Source: Mesonia oceanica
Lineage (GTDB): Bacteria > Bacteroidota > Bacteroidia > Flavobacteriales > Flavobacteriaceae
Length of the DNA: 64,000 nt
Reading direction: 5' to 3'
Assembly: GCF_902499555.1 (NCBI RefSeq)
Contig: NZ_CABVMM010000002.1
Coordinates: 248,001 to 312,000, forward strand
In this document: positions 34,661-42,185 of the stretch, piece by piece
How the letters are laid out: each line of letters opens with the position of its first letter
Position numbering within the stretch: the first letter of the stretch is position 1
Translations under genes and position numbers: made by a program
Notes under the pieces: generated by a model
Database searches by the model: none
Seen by the model: only the letters and a program-made list of their open reading frames with translations
Told to the model about the DNA's origin: nothing

Positions 34661-35031
34661 ATGAAAAAAATGTCGTTTTTTCGCTCACATTACTGTTCCT
34701 TTCTTGTGCTGATTCTGAAACTAAAATTTCAGGACCAAGTGCTACAGCCCAAATCGTCATTGAAAGCTTTTATGAAAAAGATGAGGAAACCTTAAAAGCA
34801 CATTCCACACCACAGGCGTATTCCAACTATATGAATACCATAAATATGTTCAACGCTAAACCAAAGGATGATTCTAACTTTACTGTTTTGCAGGATACGA
34901 TTATGGGCGATGTGGCTTGGGTAAAATATACCACAGCATACGATAAAACGCCTGGTATTTTTAAACTGATCAATCAGGACGGCAAGTGGTTGGCTACTGC
35001 AAGAGGTTCAAAGGATAAATCGCCTTTTTAA
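34661..35031 (+). pseudogene. Lipoprotein gene with frameshift in an A7 tract
   Basis: From the ATG at 34661 the frame breaks after ATG-A7. With one more A the product would start MKKNVVFSLTLLFLSCADSE, a lipoprotein signal peptide with lipobox LSC, and run to the stop at 35031 (about 123 residues). The downstream body (ESFYEKDEETLKAHSTPQAY and GDGKWLATARGS-like LINQDGKWLATARGS) resembles small DUF4878/NTF2-like lipoproteins. No alternative ATG lies in the correct frame until 34831, which would lose the signal peptide. The break may be real, phase variation, ribosomal slippage on the A-tract, or a sequencing error. It ends the tra operon. Confidence 0.65.
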
Positions 35032-35036
35032 AATAA

Positions 35037-35825
35037 TCACATTCTTGGAACAATCGTTTCTTTCAACCATCGGAAAGCGGCATCTTGATCGTATTGAATT
35101 TCCGGCCGCAACAAACCTTCCATATCGCCTTCAAAAGCTACATCGTTTTCCTTGGCTTCTATATTTTGTAGGAACTCTTTTTGCGAAGGAACTTTGCCAA
35201 CGGAAAATTCCACATAAGCCTTAAAGCACTTGATAATTTCATCAATGTCGAGATATACATTTCGTCTGGAATAATCCAGATCAAACAAATCCCTTCCTTT
35301 ACTTCGTTGATAGAGTGCCCTCAACTTCGTGCCTAAAAGTTCATTGATGTTATAGGTTTTAATATCAGCTCTTCCGGCAAACCAGGGATTATCGATTTCA
35401 AAAGGGAAATCTACCCAACTGAGTACGTTGAAGTGTTCTTTACAATTAATCTCTAACTTTAGCCGACGACGCTCATTTTCATATTCCGATGTAAAACGGT
35501 ACAGCGCTTTTGCTCCGTGCCCTCTTATCTGTGTATGTCTATCTTCTTCAAAAAAAGTAATGACCTCGCCTATGCGCTTCATAATGGGTTTGATAGGGCC
35601 TTCCCGAACCTGTACAAGGTCAATATCCTCGGAATATCTCGGTGCCGGGTTCAGATATAATTTATGTAGAGCGGTGCCGCCCCGGAAAGCAAGGTTTTTC
35701 CTTAGAAAATCATCGGCAAAAATTGCTACCAACGCCCGACTAATAATCAAATCCTGTTCAACCTGTGCAAATTCTTTCCAAGATGCGTATTCCCGCCATT
35801 GGGCTATATAAGGTTTTGAAATCAT
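35037..35825 (-). CDS. AbiEii/AbiGii-type nucleotidyltransferase toxin
   Basis: Toxin half of an AbiE-type toxin-antitoxin or abortive-infection pair, 262 residues from the ATG at 35825, which overlaps the antitoxin stop (ATGA). The nucleotidyltransferase signature is GGTALHKLYL followed by RYSEDIDLV (about residues 47-70), and ELLGTKLRALYQRSKGRDLFDL marks the C-terminal part. AbiEii enzymes block growth by modifying tRNA or another RNA. The pair sits between the tra and mob operons, where it would help retain the element and resist phage. Confidence 0.88.
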   Translation of the reverse strand: MISKPYIAQWREYASWKEFAQVEQDLIISRALVAIFADDFLRKNLAFRGGTALHKLYLNPAPRYSEDIDLVQVREGPIKPIMKRIGEVITFFEEDRHTQIRGHGAKALYRFTSEYENERRRLKLEINCKEHFNVLSWVDFPFEIDNPWFAGRADIKTYNINELLGTKLRALYQRSKGRDLFDLDYSRRNVYLDIDEIIKCFKAYVEFSVGKVPSQKEFLQNIEAKENDVAFEGDMEGLLRPEIQYDQDAAFRWLKETIVPRM

Positions 35826-36610
35826 AGGTCGCTTTCTAACTGTAGGTTGATATCTACCTTCCACTTATTATCCACCGAACCTGGCCTTTGCTGGTTGGTT
35901 GGCTTTAATAAAACCGGATGTATTTTTTGTTTTTCCAAATGTTGAAAGATTAAATCGGACAAACTATTCTCTGAATCTATTTTATCCAATAAAAAACCCA
36001 GTCGCTGAAGTGTTGCCTTATTACCGTACCAACTCAATAAATCCTCCAAATCGTTTGGGGTAACTTCTTCCCGCAATTCTTCGATGGTGGATAGCATTCG
36101 ATTCAGCCCCCCCAATTTATTTTGATAATGCACCAGATCTGCCAAGGTCAACGCCGGACTGGAAATATGGTAGATTCCGGCATCTGATTTTTTTGAATGT
36201 ATATTTTTTTCCGGCCAAGCGGAAGTGGTCAAAAAACGGATGTCAATGGCCGGTTTTTGGATATCCAACAGTTTCGGAGTTGCTGTCATTACATAATCGC
36301 GCTGGGCTTGTTGATGGCTTGCACCGTAAACTTTGGCCGCGCTATAGAACCCCAGATAATATTTGCGTTCTAAATAATCGAAAAGTTTATCGATATAGAG
36401 ATTAATGGGAAGTTTTCCAAAATTGGAATATCTGGGGGTAAGTATAAGGTAAAAGCCTTTTCTTAGATTAATGACTTTGTTCTTTTCGATCAGATGCGCC
36501 AATTCCAGCCAAATTGCGTTTTTGCTTTTTGCCGTCTGTCTCATCAGTTCGTCCAGGGAAAAAGAATATTCTTCTACAGACAGCAATTTATCGATATATT
36601 CCGCTACCAT
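35822..36610 (-). CDS. AbiEi-family antitoxin
   Basis: Antitoxin partner of the AbiEii protein, 262 residues, encoded first with a 4-base overlap. The N-terminal winged-helix (FSLDELMRQTAKSKNAIW, RKGFYLILTP) should bind DNA and repress the operon. The middle domain has the family pattern YYLGFYSAAKVYGASHQQAQ and ISSPALTLADLVHYQNKLGG. The AT-rich 75 bases upstream (36611-36685) must carry the promoter; no clear operator was read. Type IV-like antagonism, without direct toxin binding, is known for AbiE. Confidence 0.87.
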   Translation of the reverse strand: MVAEYIDKLLSVEEYSFSLDELMRQTAKSKNAIWLELAHLIEKNKVINLRKGFYLILTPRYSNFGKLPINLYIDKLFDYLERKYYLGFYSAAKVYGASHQQAQRDYVMTATPKLLDIQKPAIDIRFLTTSAWPEKNIHSKKSDAGIYHISSPALTLADLVHYQNKLGGLNRMLSTIEELREEVTPNDLEDLLSWYGNKATLQRLGFLLDKIDSENSLSDLIFQHLEKQKIHPVLLKPTNQQRPGSVDNKWKVDINLQLESDL

Positions 36611-36685
36611 AGCTTTAGTAATTATTAGAGCAATATATAGTTTTTAGACATAAAACTAAAATAAATACTATAATATTTCAATAAA

Positions 36686-38266
36686 TTATTCAAATATCGA
36701 CCTCGCCTCCTCATAAACCCGCTCAAAATTAGCCTCTAAATCGGCCGGCGTAAATTGCTTTGATTCCTCTGGAAGCTGTCGATGTATTTTCTGCAATTTA
36801 AACTGAACCTTTTTATCCTTCCCGTCCGCATAGGTAATAAACTCGCCCTGTTTCAGGCGAAAGAATACATCTGCCCTAATTTTCGGGATTTCCTTTTCTC
36901 CGGTGGTTATTCGGGTATCAAAATCAAGGTTATGGCCCCGGCTTACGCTTTTGGTGGGGTCTTTTATAATTTCAAAAAAGCGTTCGTAATATTTGGCGGT
37001 ATCAGGATCGTTGACCTTGCCGAAAAATTGGTATGAAAGATTGCTCAAAATCGCTTTGCTTGCCTTATCGCCGTACATCATATCGTTCTGAATCTTGTCC
37101 TGCATTACATAGATTGTTGAAATATCATAGCTACGCAACGTTGCCGGGATGCGGTGCATATTCAATAGCCGAATGGTCGGGGCTTCTTCCATCAACAGGA
37201 AAGAAGGTTTGGAATTCCGCATACTCATTTGTTTGGTGATCGTATGGATAATGGTTGCAATAACAGGCGAATAAGAAGTCTCGAACTTGGGATTGTTCAC
37301 GATGGAAATAACTGCGGGATTATCTTCATTATTAATGTTGAGTGGCACTTCATCCGCTGAAAGTGCAATAAAAATGCGTTGGGTACTGATCCGTTTCAGC
37401 GCATTGGCCAAGGTGCTTTTTACCCCTGCGGTCTGCCGTTCTGAATCCTTACCACTTATAAATGCATCGGCCATCGCCCGTGAAGTTGAATTGGTTTCCA
37501 AGAACTGGATTAGGCTTTCCGTATCCAAATACTGATAAATAGCAATCAAATGCGGTAGGGTACAAAATTCGGGATAGGATGTCTTTAACTTCCAAATCAA
37601 GCCGCCGATCAGGCCTTCCGCAGCATCGTTGAAGAATTTGGTCGTGCCGCTCGTACCGGATTCCCTCTGTTCCAAAAGGTTCTCGATCAACACCCGGGAA
37701 ACCTCATTTACGCTTTCCTCGTTCTCTAAATAGCGCGGAGCAATAGGATTGACCCTATGGATAATTTTATCAAAGGAAATGACCTTAAACGGGATATCGC
37801 CATCCTTGAAAAGCGGATAGGCCATTTCCGTGAGTTCAAAATCTTTGTAGTCGTGAATGATCCCGCAAAAGCATTCTTTTTGGAAATGTTTCAGAAATCC
37901 AAACACTACACTTTCGGTCTTGCCACTTCCGGCAGAGCCTATGATGGATGCTCCACGTTTTACGTTTTCAAGTTTAAAGTTACCCTTGCTCGTTGCAAAA
38001 TTGACCTGATATTTGCTATCGCCACTTTTAGGCTGATCAATTTTGTGCAAAAAAACATACAATACTGTATTAATTAGTATCAGCGGACAGACCAGAACCA
38101 ATGAAATCAAGATCAATTCGTTACTACTCGATAGGCAGAATATAAGACCCCCAAGCAAAACCAAGTTTAAAATAAAGGCATAACGCGTCAATCTGTACAG
38201 CATATAAAATAGCGTACTTGTTAAACCAATGATTAAGAGTACCGTTGTAAGGTTGTTCAATTGCAT
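36686..38266 (-). CDS. mobC: Type IV coupling protein MobC/TraD-like
   Basis: Membrane-bound coupling ATPase of 526 residues that brings the relaxosome to the channel. Two or three N-terminal hydrophobic helices (about 5-75) precede Walker A (GSAGSGKTESVVFG near 110) and Walker B (SFLLMEEAPTIRLL near 335), with SANLSYQFFGKV-like ILSNLSYQFFGKV near 410. The order mobA-mobB-mobC on the minus strand matches Bacteroidetes conjugative elements. It lies 9 bases after mobB. Confidence 0.88.
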   Translation of the reverse strand: MQLNNLTTVLLIIGLTSTLFYMLYRLTRYAFILNLVLLGGLIFCLSSSNELILISLVLVCPLILINTVLYVFLHKIDQPKSGDSKYQVNFATSKGNFKLENVKRGASIIGSAGSGKTESVVFGFLKHFQKECFCGIIHDYKDFELTEMAYPLFKDGDIPFKVISFDKIIHRVNPIAPRYLENEESVNEVSRVLIENLLEQRESGTSGTTKFFNDAAEGLIGGLIWKLKTSYPEFCTLPHLIAIYQYLDTESLIQFLETNSTSRAMADAFISGKDSERQTAGVKSTLANALKRISTQRIFIALSADEVPLNINNEDNPAVISIVNNPKFETSYSPVIATIIHTITKQMSMRNSKPSFLLMEEAPTIRLLNMHRIPATLRSYDISTIYVMQDKIQNDMMYGDKASKAILSNLSYQFFGKVNDPDTAKYYERFFEIIKDPTKSVSRGHNLDFDTRITTGEKEIPKIRADVFFRLKQGEFITYADGKDKKVQFKLQKIHRQLPEESKQFTPADLEANFERVYEEARSIFE

Positions 38267-38275
38267 AACAAAAAT

Positions 38276-39307
38276 TTAGATTCCGATGGAACTTGATTTG
38301 ATGGCCACGTCCAAACCTTTGCGCAGCTTATTAAAAACCTTTAGGGCAAGCTGCGCCTGGTTGGTCGGGATGCTTGGCATTATCGGGATGCCCGTTTCCC
38401 GCATCAGTTTGAAGGCTATTGACTTTTCGTTAGTGGGCAATTTTATCAGGGCGGCAAAGTAAATCTTGGGATTCTTTCTAAAATCCTTCCGGGCTTTGTA
38501 GGTTTCGGCAAAGTTGCGCTGATAGCCAAAAGTCTTATCAAAGGTCTTTTCGGCATTTTCAAAAAATTTATCCCGGTCAAAGCCCCGTTTGACTTTCTTG
38601 CCGTTCATTTCCACCTCGGAAGCTTTATACTTGCTTCCGGGCGAAAGGCTGAATGAATTGGAAGCATCCTTACGGCTTACGATAATATGAATATGGGTTT
38701 GATTGCCCGCCTTGGGCATTCCCTGAACAATCCGTTTCCCATCTTGTTGGTGTGGGGCCTGGCATTCCAATTTTGCGATTTCCCGTTCCCGCTTCCTAAC
38801 ACTCCCTTCCATTGAGCCGCTTTCAATACTTCGGATCTCGTTTTTTAGTTGAAGTATTTTAGTGGCAAAAGGCTGGTTTTCCCTGACCTGTTTATCCGTC
38901 CCCTTAAAGGTTCGTTGGTGCTCGATTTTCGCATAATATTTTATATCATTGATCTTTACCGGTCTCCCATTGATTTCCCGGTTGAACGATACCACATAAT
39001 CCTTCATTAGTTCACGGGTATACTTTTTCAGATCTTCACTGCTGTTCTGTAACCGGTTCAGTTCGTACTTCGACGGACTGACCGTGATCGAATAAAATTT
39101 CGGTTCGGTCTTTTTCAGTTTGGCACCATTCCCGTCAATATCCTTTACCACTTCTTCCGCTGAAAATTCATCCCCATATTGGTTGAAAAAATGTTCCATA
39201 TCCTCCTGCTCCAGACCTTGGTTTTCCTTCTCCAGATAGCCCACAAAATCGGCTGAACTTTGGGAATAGTTCCCGCCCAATTTTTGAGGTGTGATCGTGA
39301 TGTACAT
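38276..39307 (-). CDS. mobB: MobB-type relaxase (DUF5712)
   Basis: Relaxase that nicks the transfer origin, 343 residues. The N-terminal part starts MYITITPQKLGGNY with FYSITVSPSKYEL near 90. The histidine motif HIHIIVSRKD lies near 203 and GFDRDKFFENAEKTFDKTFGY near 240. Overall it matches the MobB/DUF5712 family of Bacteroidetes elements rather than MobA/VirD2. The mobA gene lies 11 bases upstream, and the oriT candidate lies about 180 bp beyond mobA. Confidence 0.85.
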   Translation of the reverse strand: MYITITPQKLGGNYSQSSADFVGYLEKENQGLEQEDMEHFFNQYGDEFSAEEVVKDIDGNGAKLKKTEPKFYSITVSPSKYELNRLQNSSEDLKKYTRELMKDYVVSFNREINGRPVKINDIKYYAKIEHQRTFKGTDKQVRENQPFATKILQLKNEIRSIESGSMEGSVRKREREIAKLECQAPHQQDGKRIVQGMPKAGNQTHIHIIVSRKDASNSFSLSPGSKYKASEVEMNGKKVKRGFDRDKFFENAEKTFDKTFGYQRNFAETYKARKDFRKNPKIYFAALIKLPTNEKSIAFKLMRETGIPIMPSIPTNQAQLALKVFNKLRKGLDVAIKSSSIGI

Positions 39308-39318
39308 AGTTCAAAAAT

Positions 39319-39699
39319 TTATAGTTCGTTGTTGTGGTTTTGCTTTTCCTGAAATCTTACTTTCGGCTTTTCTTCCACAAATTTCTTCTCCAAGATCAAG
39401 GGTTTCTTTTTGGGTTCTTCGGTCTGGAAAAGGGATTCGATCATCGCCACGGTGGGTCTGGTCTGGGTCTTTTCCATATCCCGCATTATGGCGATTACCG
39501 CATTGATACGTTTCTTTAGATTGGCCTCGATCGTCCTTCCGGTCGGGCCCAGTTTTTCCCGTGGGGATATCTCGTTGTAGTGGAAAAAATCGAGCATCGT
39601 GGCCATTGCCTCGGTGTGCGATTTGAAGTGTGTTCTTGAAAATTGCTGGAAACGCTTGGCGGTTTCCTTTTTGAACCTAATGCCGATAAATGAGTCCAT
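39319..39699 (-). CDS. mobA: MobA, BfmA/BtgA-type mobilisation accessory protein
   Basis: A 126-residue relaxosome accessory protein. The N-terminal half resembles a ribbon-helix-helix region (FIGIRFKKETAKRFQQFSR) followed by a helical segment (EAMATMLDFFHYNEISPREK), as in BfmA/BtgA family proteins. The C-terminal 35 residues are lysine/glutamate-rich and probably flexible. It should bind near oriT and guide MobB. It is the first gene of the leftward mob operon. Confidence 0.83.
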   Translation of the reverse strand: MDSFIGIRFKKETAKRFQQFSRTHFKSHTEAMATMLDFFHYNEISPREKLGPTGRTIEANLKKRINAVIAIMRDMEKTQTRPTVAMIESLFQTEEPKKKPLILEKKFVEEKPKVRFQEKQNHNNEL

Positions 39700-39875
39700 A
39701 ATTCGCCGATTTGTCGCAAATCCTTCCCTAAAAATGGGCGCTCACAGGGCATTTGTCGCAAATTGTAGAAATCTAAATAATCGGCTAATTTTTAAGTATT
39801 TAAAAATCAGTTGATTACCAAGGAATAGGAGTGCTTAACATCGCATCGCGTGTTACCCTCTTGCTACTCCTTTTC

Positions 39876-39892
39876 GTCAGCCACAGGCTGAC
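39876..39892. other. Candidate oriT hairpin
   Basis: GTCAGCC-ACA-GGCTGAC, a perfect 7-bp inverted repeat with a 3-nt loop, lies 177 bp upstream of mobA, where oriT is expected in Bacteroidetes mobilisable elements. The 545-bp region 39700-40244 has no convincing gene. A nick site cannot be identified from sequence alone. Confidence 0.4.
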
Positions 39893-40126
39893 AAAAATTT
39901 CGTACAATCTGGCTAAAAAGCCAATTGCCAATTTCAGGGAAAAGATTTCCCGTTATGTAATTTTTCGATGGGCAGGGTTATCGGCGAAAGTCAAAAAATG
40001 GATACCCCTGCGTAAAATTGAATGCTGAATTTCAGCGAAATAAAGATAGGTATTTTTCAACTTATGGGATATAATTTTCTTAAAAAATAGCTTCTGTTTT
40101 TAGAAAAAGTATTAAATTTAAACAGT

Positions 40127-40142
40127 AGACCTTTCAAGGTCT
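40127..40142. repeat. Short palindrome beside the 40150 terminator
   Basis: AGACCTT-TC-AAGGTCT is a perfect 7-bp inverted repeat 8 bases from the large hairpin at 40150-40185. It may be part of the same termination structure or a protein site. Confidence 0.35.
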
Positions 40143-40149
40143 AAAGAAC

Positions 40150-40185
40150 AAAGGGAAAATTCAGGTAACAGCGAATTTTCCCTTT
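40150..40185 (-). terminator. Strong 13-bp hairpin terminator
   Basis: AAAGGGAAAATTC (40150-40162) pairs perfectly with GAATTTTCCCTTT (40173-40185) around a 10-nt loop. It lies 60 bases past the stop of the leftward gene ending at 40245 and separates the ssb gene group from mobA. It may act in both directions. Confidence 0.65.
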
Positions 40186-40244
40186 CTGGTTATTATATGT
40201 ACCCCTGAAATTTCAAAGGTCTTTCCATTCCTATTTGGTGCATC

Positions 40245-40442
40245 TCAAATATTAAACACATAGGTATAACTGTATAAATTCCGTAGTGCTTCCTCTTCGA
40301 TCATCATATCAAAATTGGTGCAATGCTTTTTTGAATACTTCCGAATATCATCGCCAAATTTTTGTTCAACGTCGTTTTTTGAACTTTCCAAAAGGCGTTC
40401 TTGGGCTTCCCCGTTCAGGTCTGAAAAATTTAGATAGATCAT
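40245..40442 (-). CDS. Small protein of unknown function
   Basis: A 65-residue acidic protein (MIYLNFSDLNGEAQERLLESS...). The start is supported by its position 21 bases after the stop of the gene ending at 40464, and by the terminator downstream. It has no membrane segment or known motif. It is probably an element-specific accessory protein co-expressed with the DUF6876 and ssb genes. Confidence 0.5.
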   Translation of the reverse strand: MIYLNFSDLNGEAQERLLESSKNDVEQKFGDDIRKYSKKHCTNFDMMIEEEALRNLYSYTYVFNI

Positions 40443-40463
40443 AATTTTTAGGTTTTGAAGGGG

Positions 40464-40889
40464 TTAATATTCGCTCGGTAACATCAGCGTATTATCTACA
40501 AAAAACAACCGCAGTTCATCGAGCGGAAAATCAGTCGCCCGATACCCGTGTTTTTCCAAAATATTATCATTTCCATCCGTGTAGATTATCTCAGCTTCGT
40601 AGCCCGTAAAATCCTGTTTGTCCTCGGACAATCTCTTGAAGTCGATAGTAATAAATTCGCTTCGGTTCATCAGGCTTTTTGCGATTACGGAAGTGTCCGT
40701 AATGAGCCAAAAACATTCCGCAGCTTCCGCCAAATATTTCAGTCCGTTGGTGTATCGTGTTCTTAATAATGGGATTTGAAACATCGTTTCCGAACCGTGA
40801 AAATGTTGTAATCCGTCTTTGATTTCGTTTACTTGTGCTTTACTCATCGGTAAATATTTGTTTTGGTATTCGTGAATCTTCGATTTCAT
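40464..40889 (-). CDS. DUF6876-like protein
   Basis: A 141-residue cytoplasmic protein. The segment QHFHGSETMFQIPLLRTRYT followed by NGLKYLAEAAECFWLITD fits the DUF6876 family found in conjugative elements and plasmids. No catalytic residues are apparent. It is transcribed leftwards between ssb and the small protein gene, but a terminator follows ssb, so it may have its own promoter or depend on read-through. Function unknown. Confidence 0.62.
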   Translation of the reverse strand: MKSKIHEYQNKYLPMSKAQVNEIKDGLQHFHGSETMFQIPLLRTRYTNGLKYLAEAAECFWLITDTSVIAKSLMNRSEFITIDFKRLSEDKQDFTGYEAEIIYTDGNDNILEKHGYRATDFPLDELRLFFVDNTLMLPSEY

Positions 40890-40920
40890 TTTGATTTCTA
40901 TTTAAGGAGTTAATAATGAA

Positions 40921-40956
40921 AAAGAGGGCGCGACTTTCGAGAGGAACGCCCTCTTT
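40921..40956 (-). terminator. Terminator after ssb
   Basis: A perfect 10-bp stem (AAAGAGGGCG with CGCCCTCTTT) with a 16-nt loop starts 10 bases after the ssb stop. On the minus strand it ends in a T-run, the classical intrinsic form. Confidence 0.72.
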
Positions 40957-40966
40957 AATTTTTAGA

Positions 40967-41323
40967 TTAATCGGCTGAATTATTGCCGTTCTTGGTTCCC
41001 AACAAAAGGATTTCGTTGGCTTCCACTTCGGTAACATATCTTTTGATACCGTCCTTGTCCTCGTAGCTTCGGGATTTCAATTTCCCGGTTACCCCGATTT
41101 CCTTGCCCTTTCCGGCATACTTCTCGATGATTTCGGCAGTTTTGCCCCAGGCTACAATCGTGTGCCATTCGGTATTTTGGACTTTTTCGCCCTTGGCATC
41201 TTTGTAATACTCGTTTGTGGCGAGTGAAAGACGGGCTACCTTTTTACCGCTTTCAAGGTTCGTGATCTGTGGCTCTTGGCCAACGTTTCCGATTAACTGT
41301 ACGTGATTTTTTAAAGTGTTCAT
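40967..41323 (-). CDS. ssb: Single-stranded DNA-binding protein
   Basis: OB-fold protein of 118 residues, protecting ssDNA during conjugation. The start MNTLKNHVQLIGNVGQEP and the core NTEWHTIVAWGKTAEIIEKY with KGKEIGVTGKLKSRSYEDKDG are diagnostic. It lacks the acidic DDDIPF-type tail that recruits host partners, ending instead in GTKNGNNSAD, as is common for element-encoded forms. A terminator follows directly. Confidence 0.92.
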   Translation of the reverse strand: MNTLKNHVQLIGNVGQEPQITNLESGKKVARLSLATNEYYKDAKGEKVQNTEWHTIVAWGKTAEIIEKYAGKGKEIGVTGKLKSRSYEDKDGIKRYVTEVEANEILLLGTKNGNNSAD

Positions 41324-41340
41324 AATAAAAGAATTAAAGA

Positions 41341-41478
41341 TTAATTAAGGCTACCCGAACCCTTCGGATAGTTTGCGTTTATGTTTTTTTGAAGTGATTT
41401 ACTTATTATATCCAGAGCGTTTTCCTTTTTTGTTTTTTTTAGTCCCGCTTCCTTTTTGATGTTTTTGTAAGATTTCAT
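41341..41478 (-). CDS. Possible 45-residue basic protein
   Basis: A short reading frame from the ATG at 41478 to TAA at 41341, ending 17 bases before ssb. The product is lysine-rich (KSYKNIKKEAGLKKTKKEN, then ALDIISKSLQKN). It could be a real small protein ahead of ssb or chance; no family is recognised. Confidence 0.3.
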   Translation of the reverse strand: MKSYKNIKKEAGLKKTKKENALDIISKSLQKNINANYPKGSGSLN

Positions 41479-41743
41479 AAGTTTCGATTTAGATTTACTT
41501 CCCATAGAGCCGTCCGCTGTTACCTTTTTTTTGTTGCTGATACATTTTCAATAGTTGGAATTAATAAGGAGTTATAAAAGGGAGGCACGACCGGTTATGC
41601 ACTCCGTTTAACTTCCAACTGTTGGTATTTTGCTTACAAAAAAAGGGTAGGGACAGCGGCGGTGCGGGAGTAGGTCTAAATGCCTTTTGTGAAGTACAAA
41701 AACATAGGAAGCGGGACTAAATGATTAAATGGAATTCCTATCA

Positions 41744-41910
41744 GGCGGACTTAACTTTAAAGATGTAGATTGGAAATGAAGTGTTTCCCGCTTTTTTTGC
41801 GGGAGTAACGTAATGGAAATCGGAATCTTTGGAGTTGTGTCCAAGACCTTTGTAGGAAAGCTCTTTGTCCGGAATGTAGCTTTTCGCGAAATGGAGCGGC
41901 AATGTGATGA
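41744..41910. repeat. Structured repeat, copy C (diverged)
   Basis: A diverged copy of the element at 41945-42139. Shared landmarks are GCGGACTTAACTT, GTAGAT, ATGGAAATCGGAA and GTCCAAGACCTTTG. It keeps the central hairpin with changed bases: TCCCGC (41786-41791) pairing GCGGGA (41799-41804). Confidence 0.6.
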
Positions 41911-41944
41911 CCGGGTTATGAAAACAAATTATTCTCTTGAAGTA

Positions 41945-42139
41945 GTATTTAAAGCGGACTTAACTTCAAAGGTGTAGATGGGAATGCAGTTTGGCCGCCT
42001 CCCGAGTTTTCTCGGGAATGGGCGGCAAGTGGAATGGGAATCGGAAGCTTTGGAGTTTTGTCCAAGACCTTTTTTAATGAAGCGCTTTTCCCGAAATGAA
42101 GCTTTTTCGCGGAATGTAGGGGAATGGGCTGAGTGGGAT
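41945..42139. repeat. Structured repeat, copy A
   Basis: A 195-bp non-coding block nearly identical in layout to copy B at 46113-46308. It starts GTATTTAAAGCGGACTT and ends GAATGGGCTGAGTGGGAT. The centre forms a two-part stem: CCGCC/GGCGG (41995-41999, 42021-42025) around CCCGAG-TTTT-CTCGGG (42001-42016). It lies next to the 3' end of the KAP NTPase gene. Confidence 0.75.
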
Positions 42140-42185
42140 AATGGAAATGCAATTCTCTTGTTAAATAAGATGGAATTATAAAATT

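Larger units (their letters stand above)
41479..42185. other. Gene-free segment with two structured repeats
   Basis: I see no convincing gene in this 707-bp stretch. It holds repeat copies C (about 41744-41910) and A (41945-42139). Upstream of copy C lies a GC-richer patch with GTGCGGGAG, also present near 47320. Reading frames inside the repeats are Pro/Leu-rich and look like chance. Confidence 0.6.

Noticed and set aside
41949..42152. 67-residue leftward frame within repeat copy A
   Set aside because: It is Pro/Leu/Ser-rich, and the matching place in copy B gives a different product, so the repeat is non-coding.
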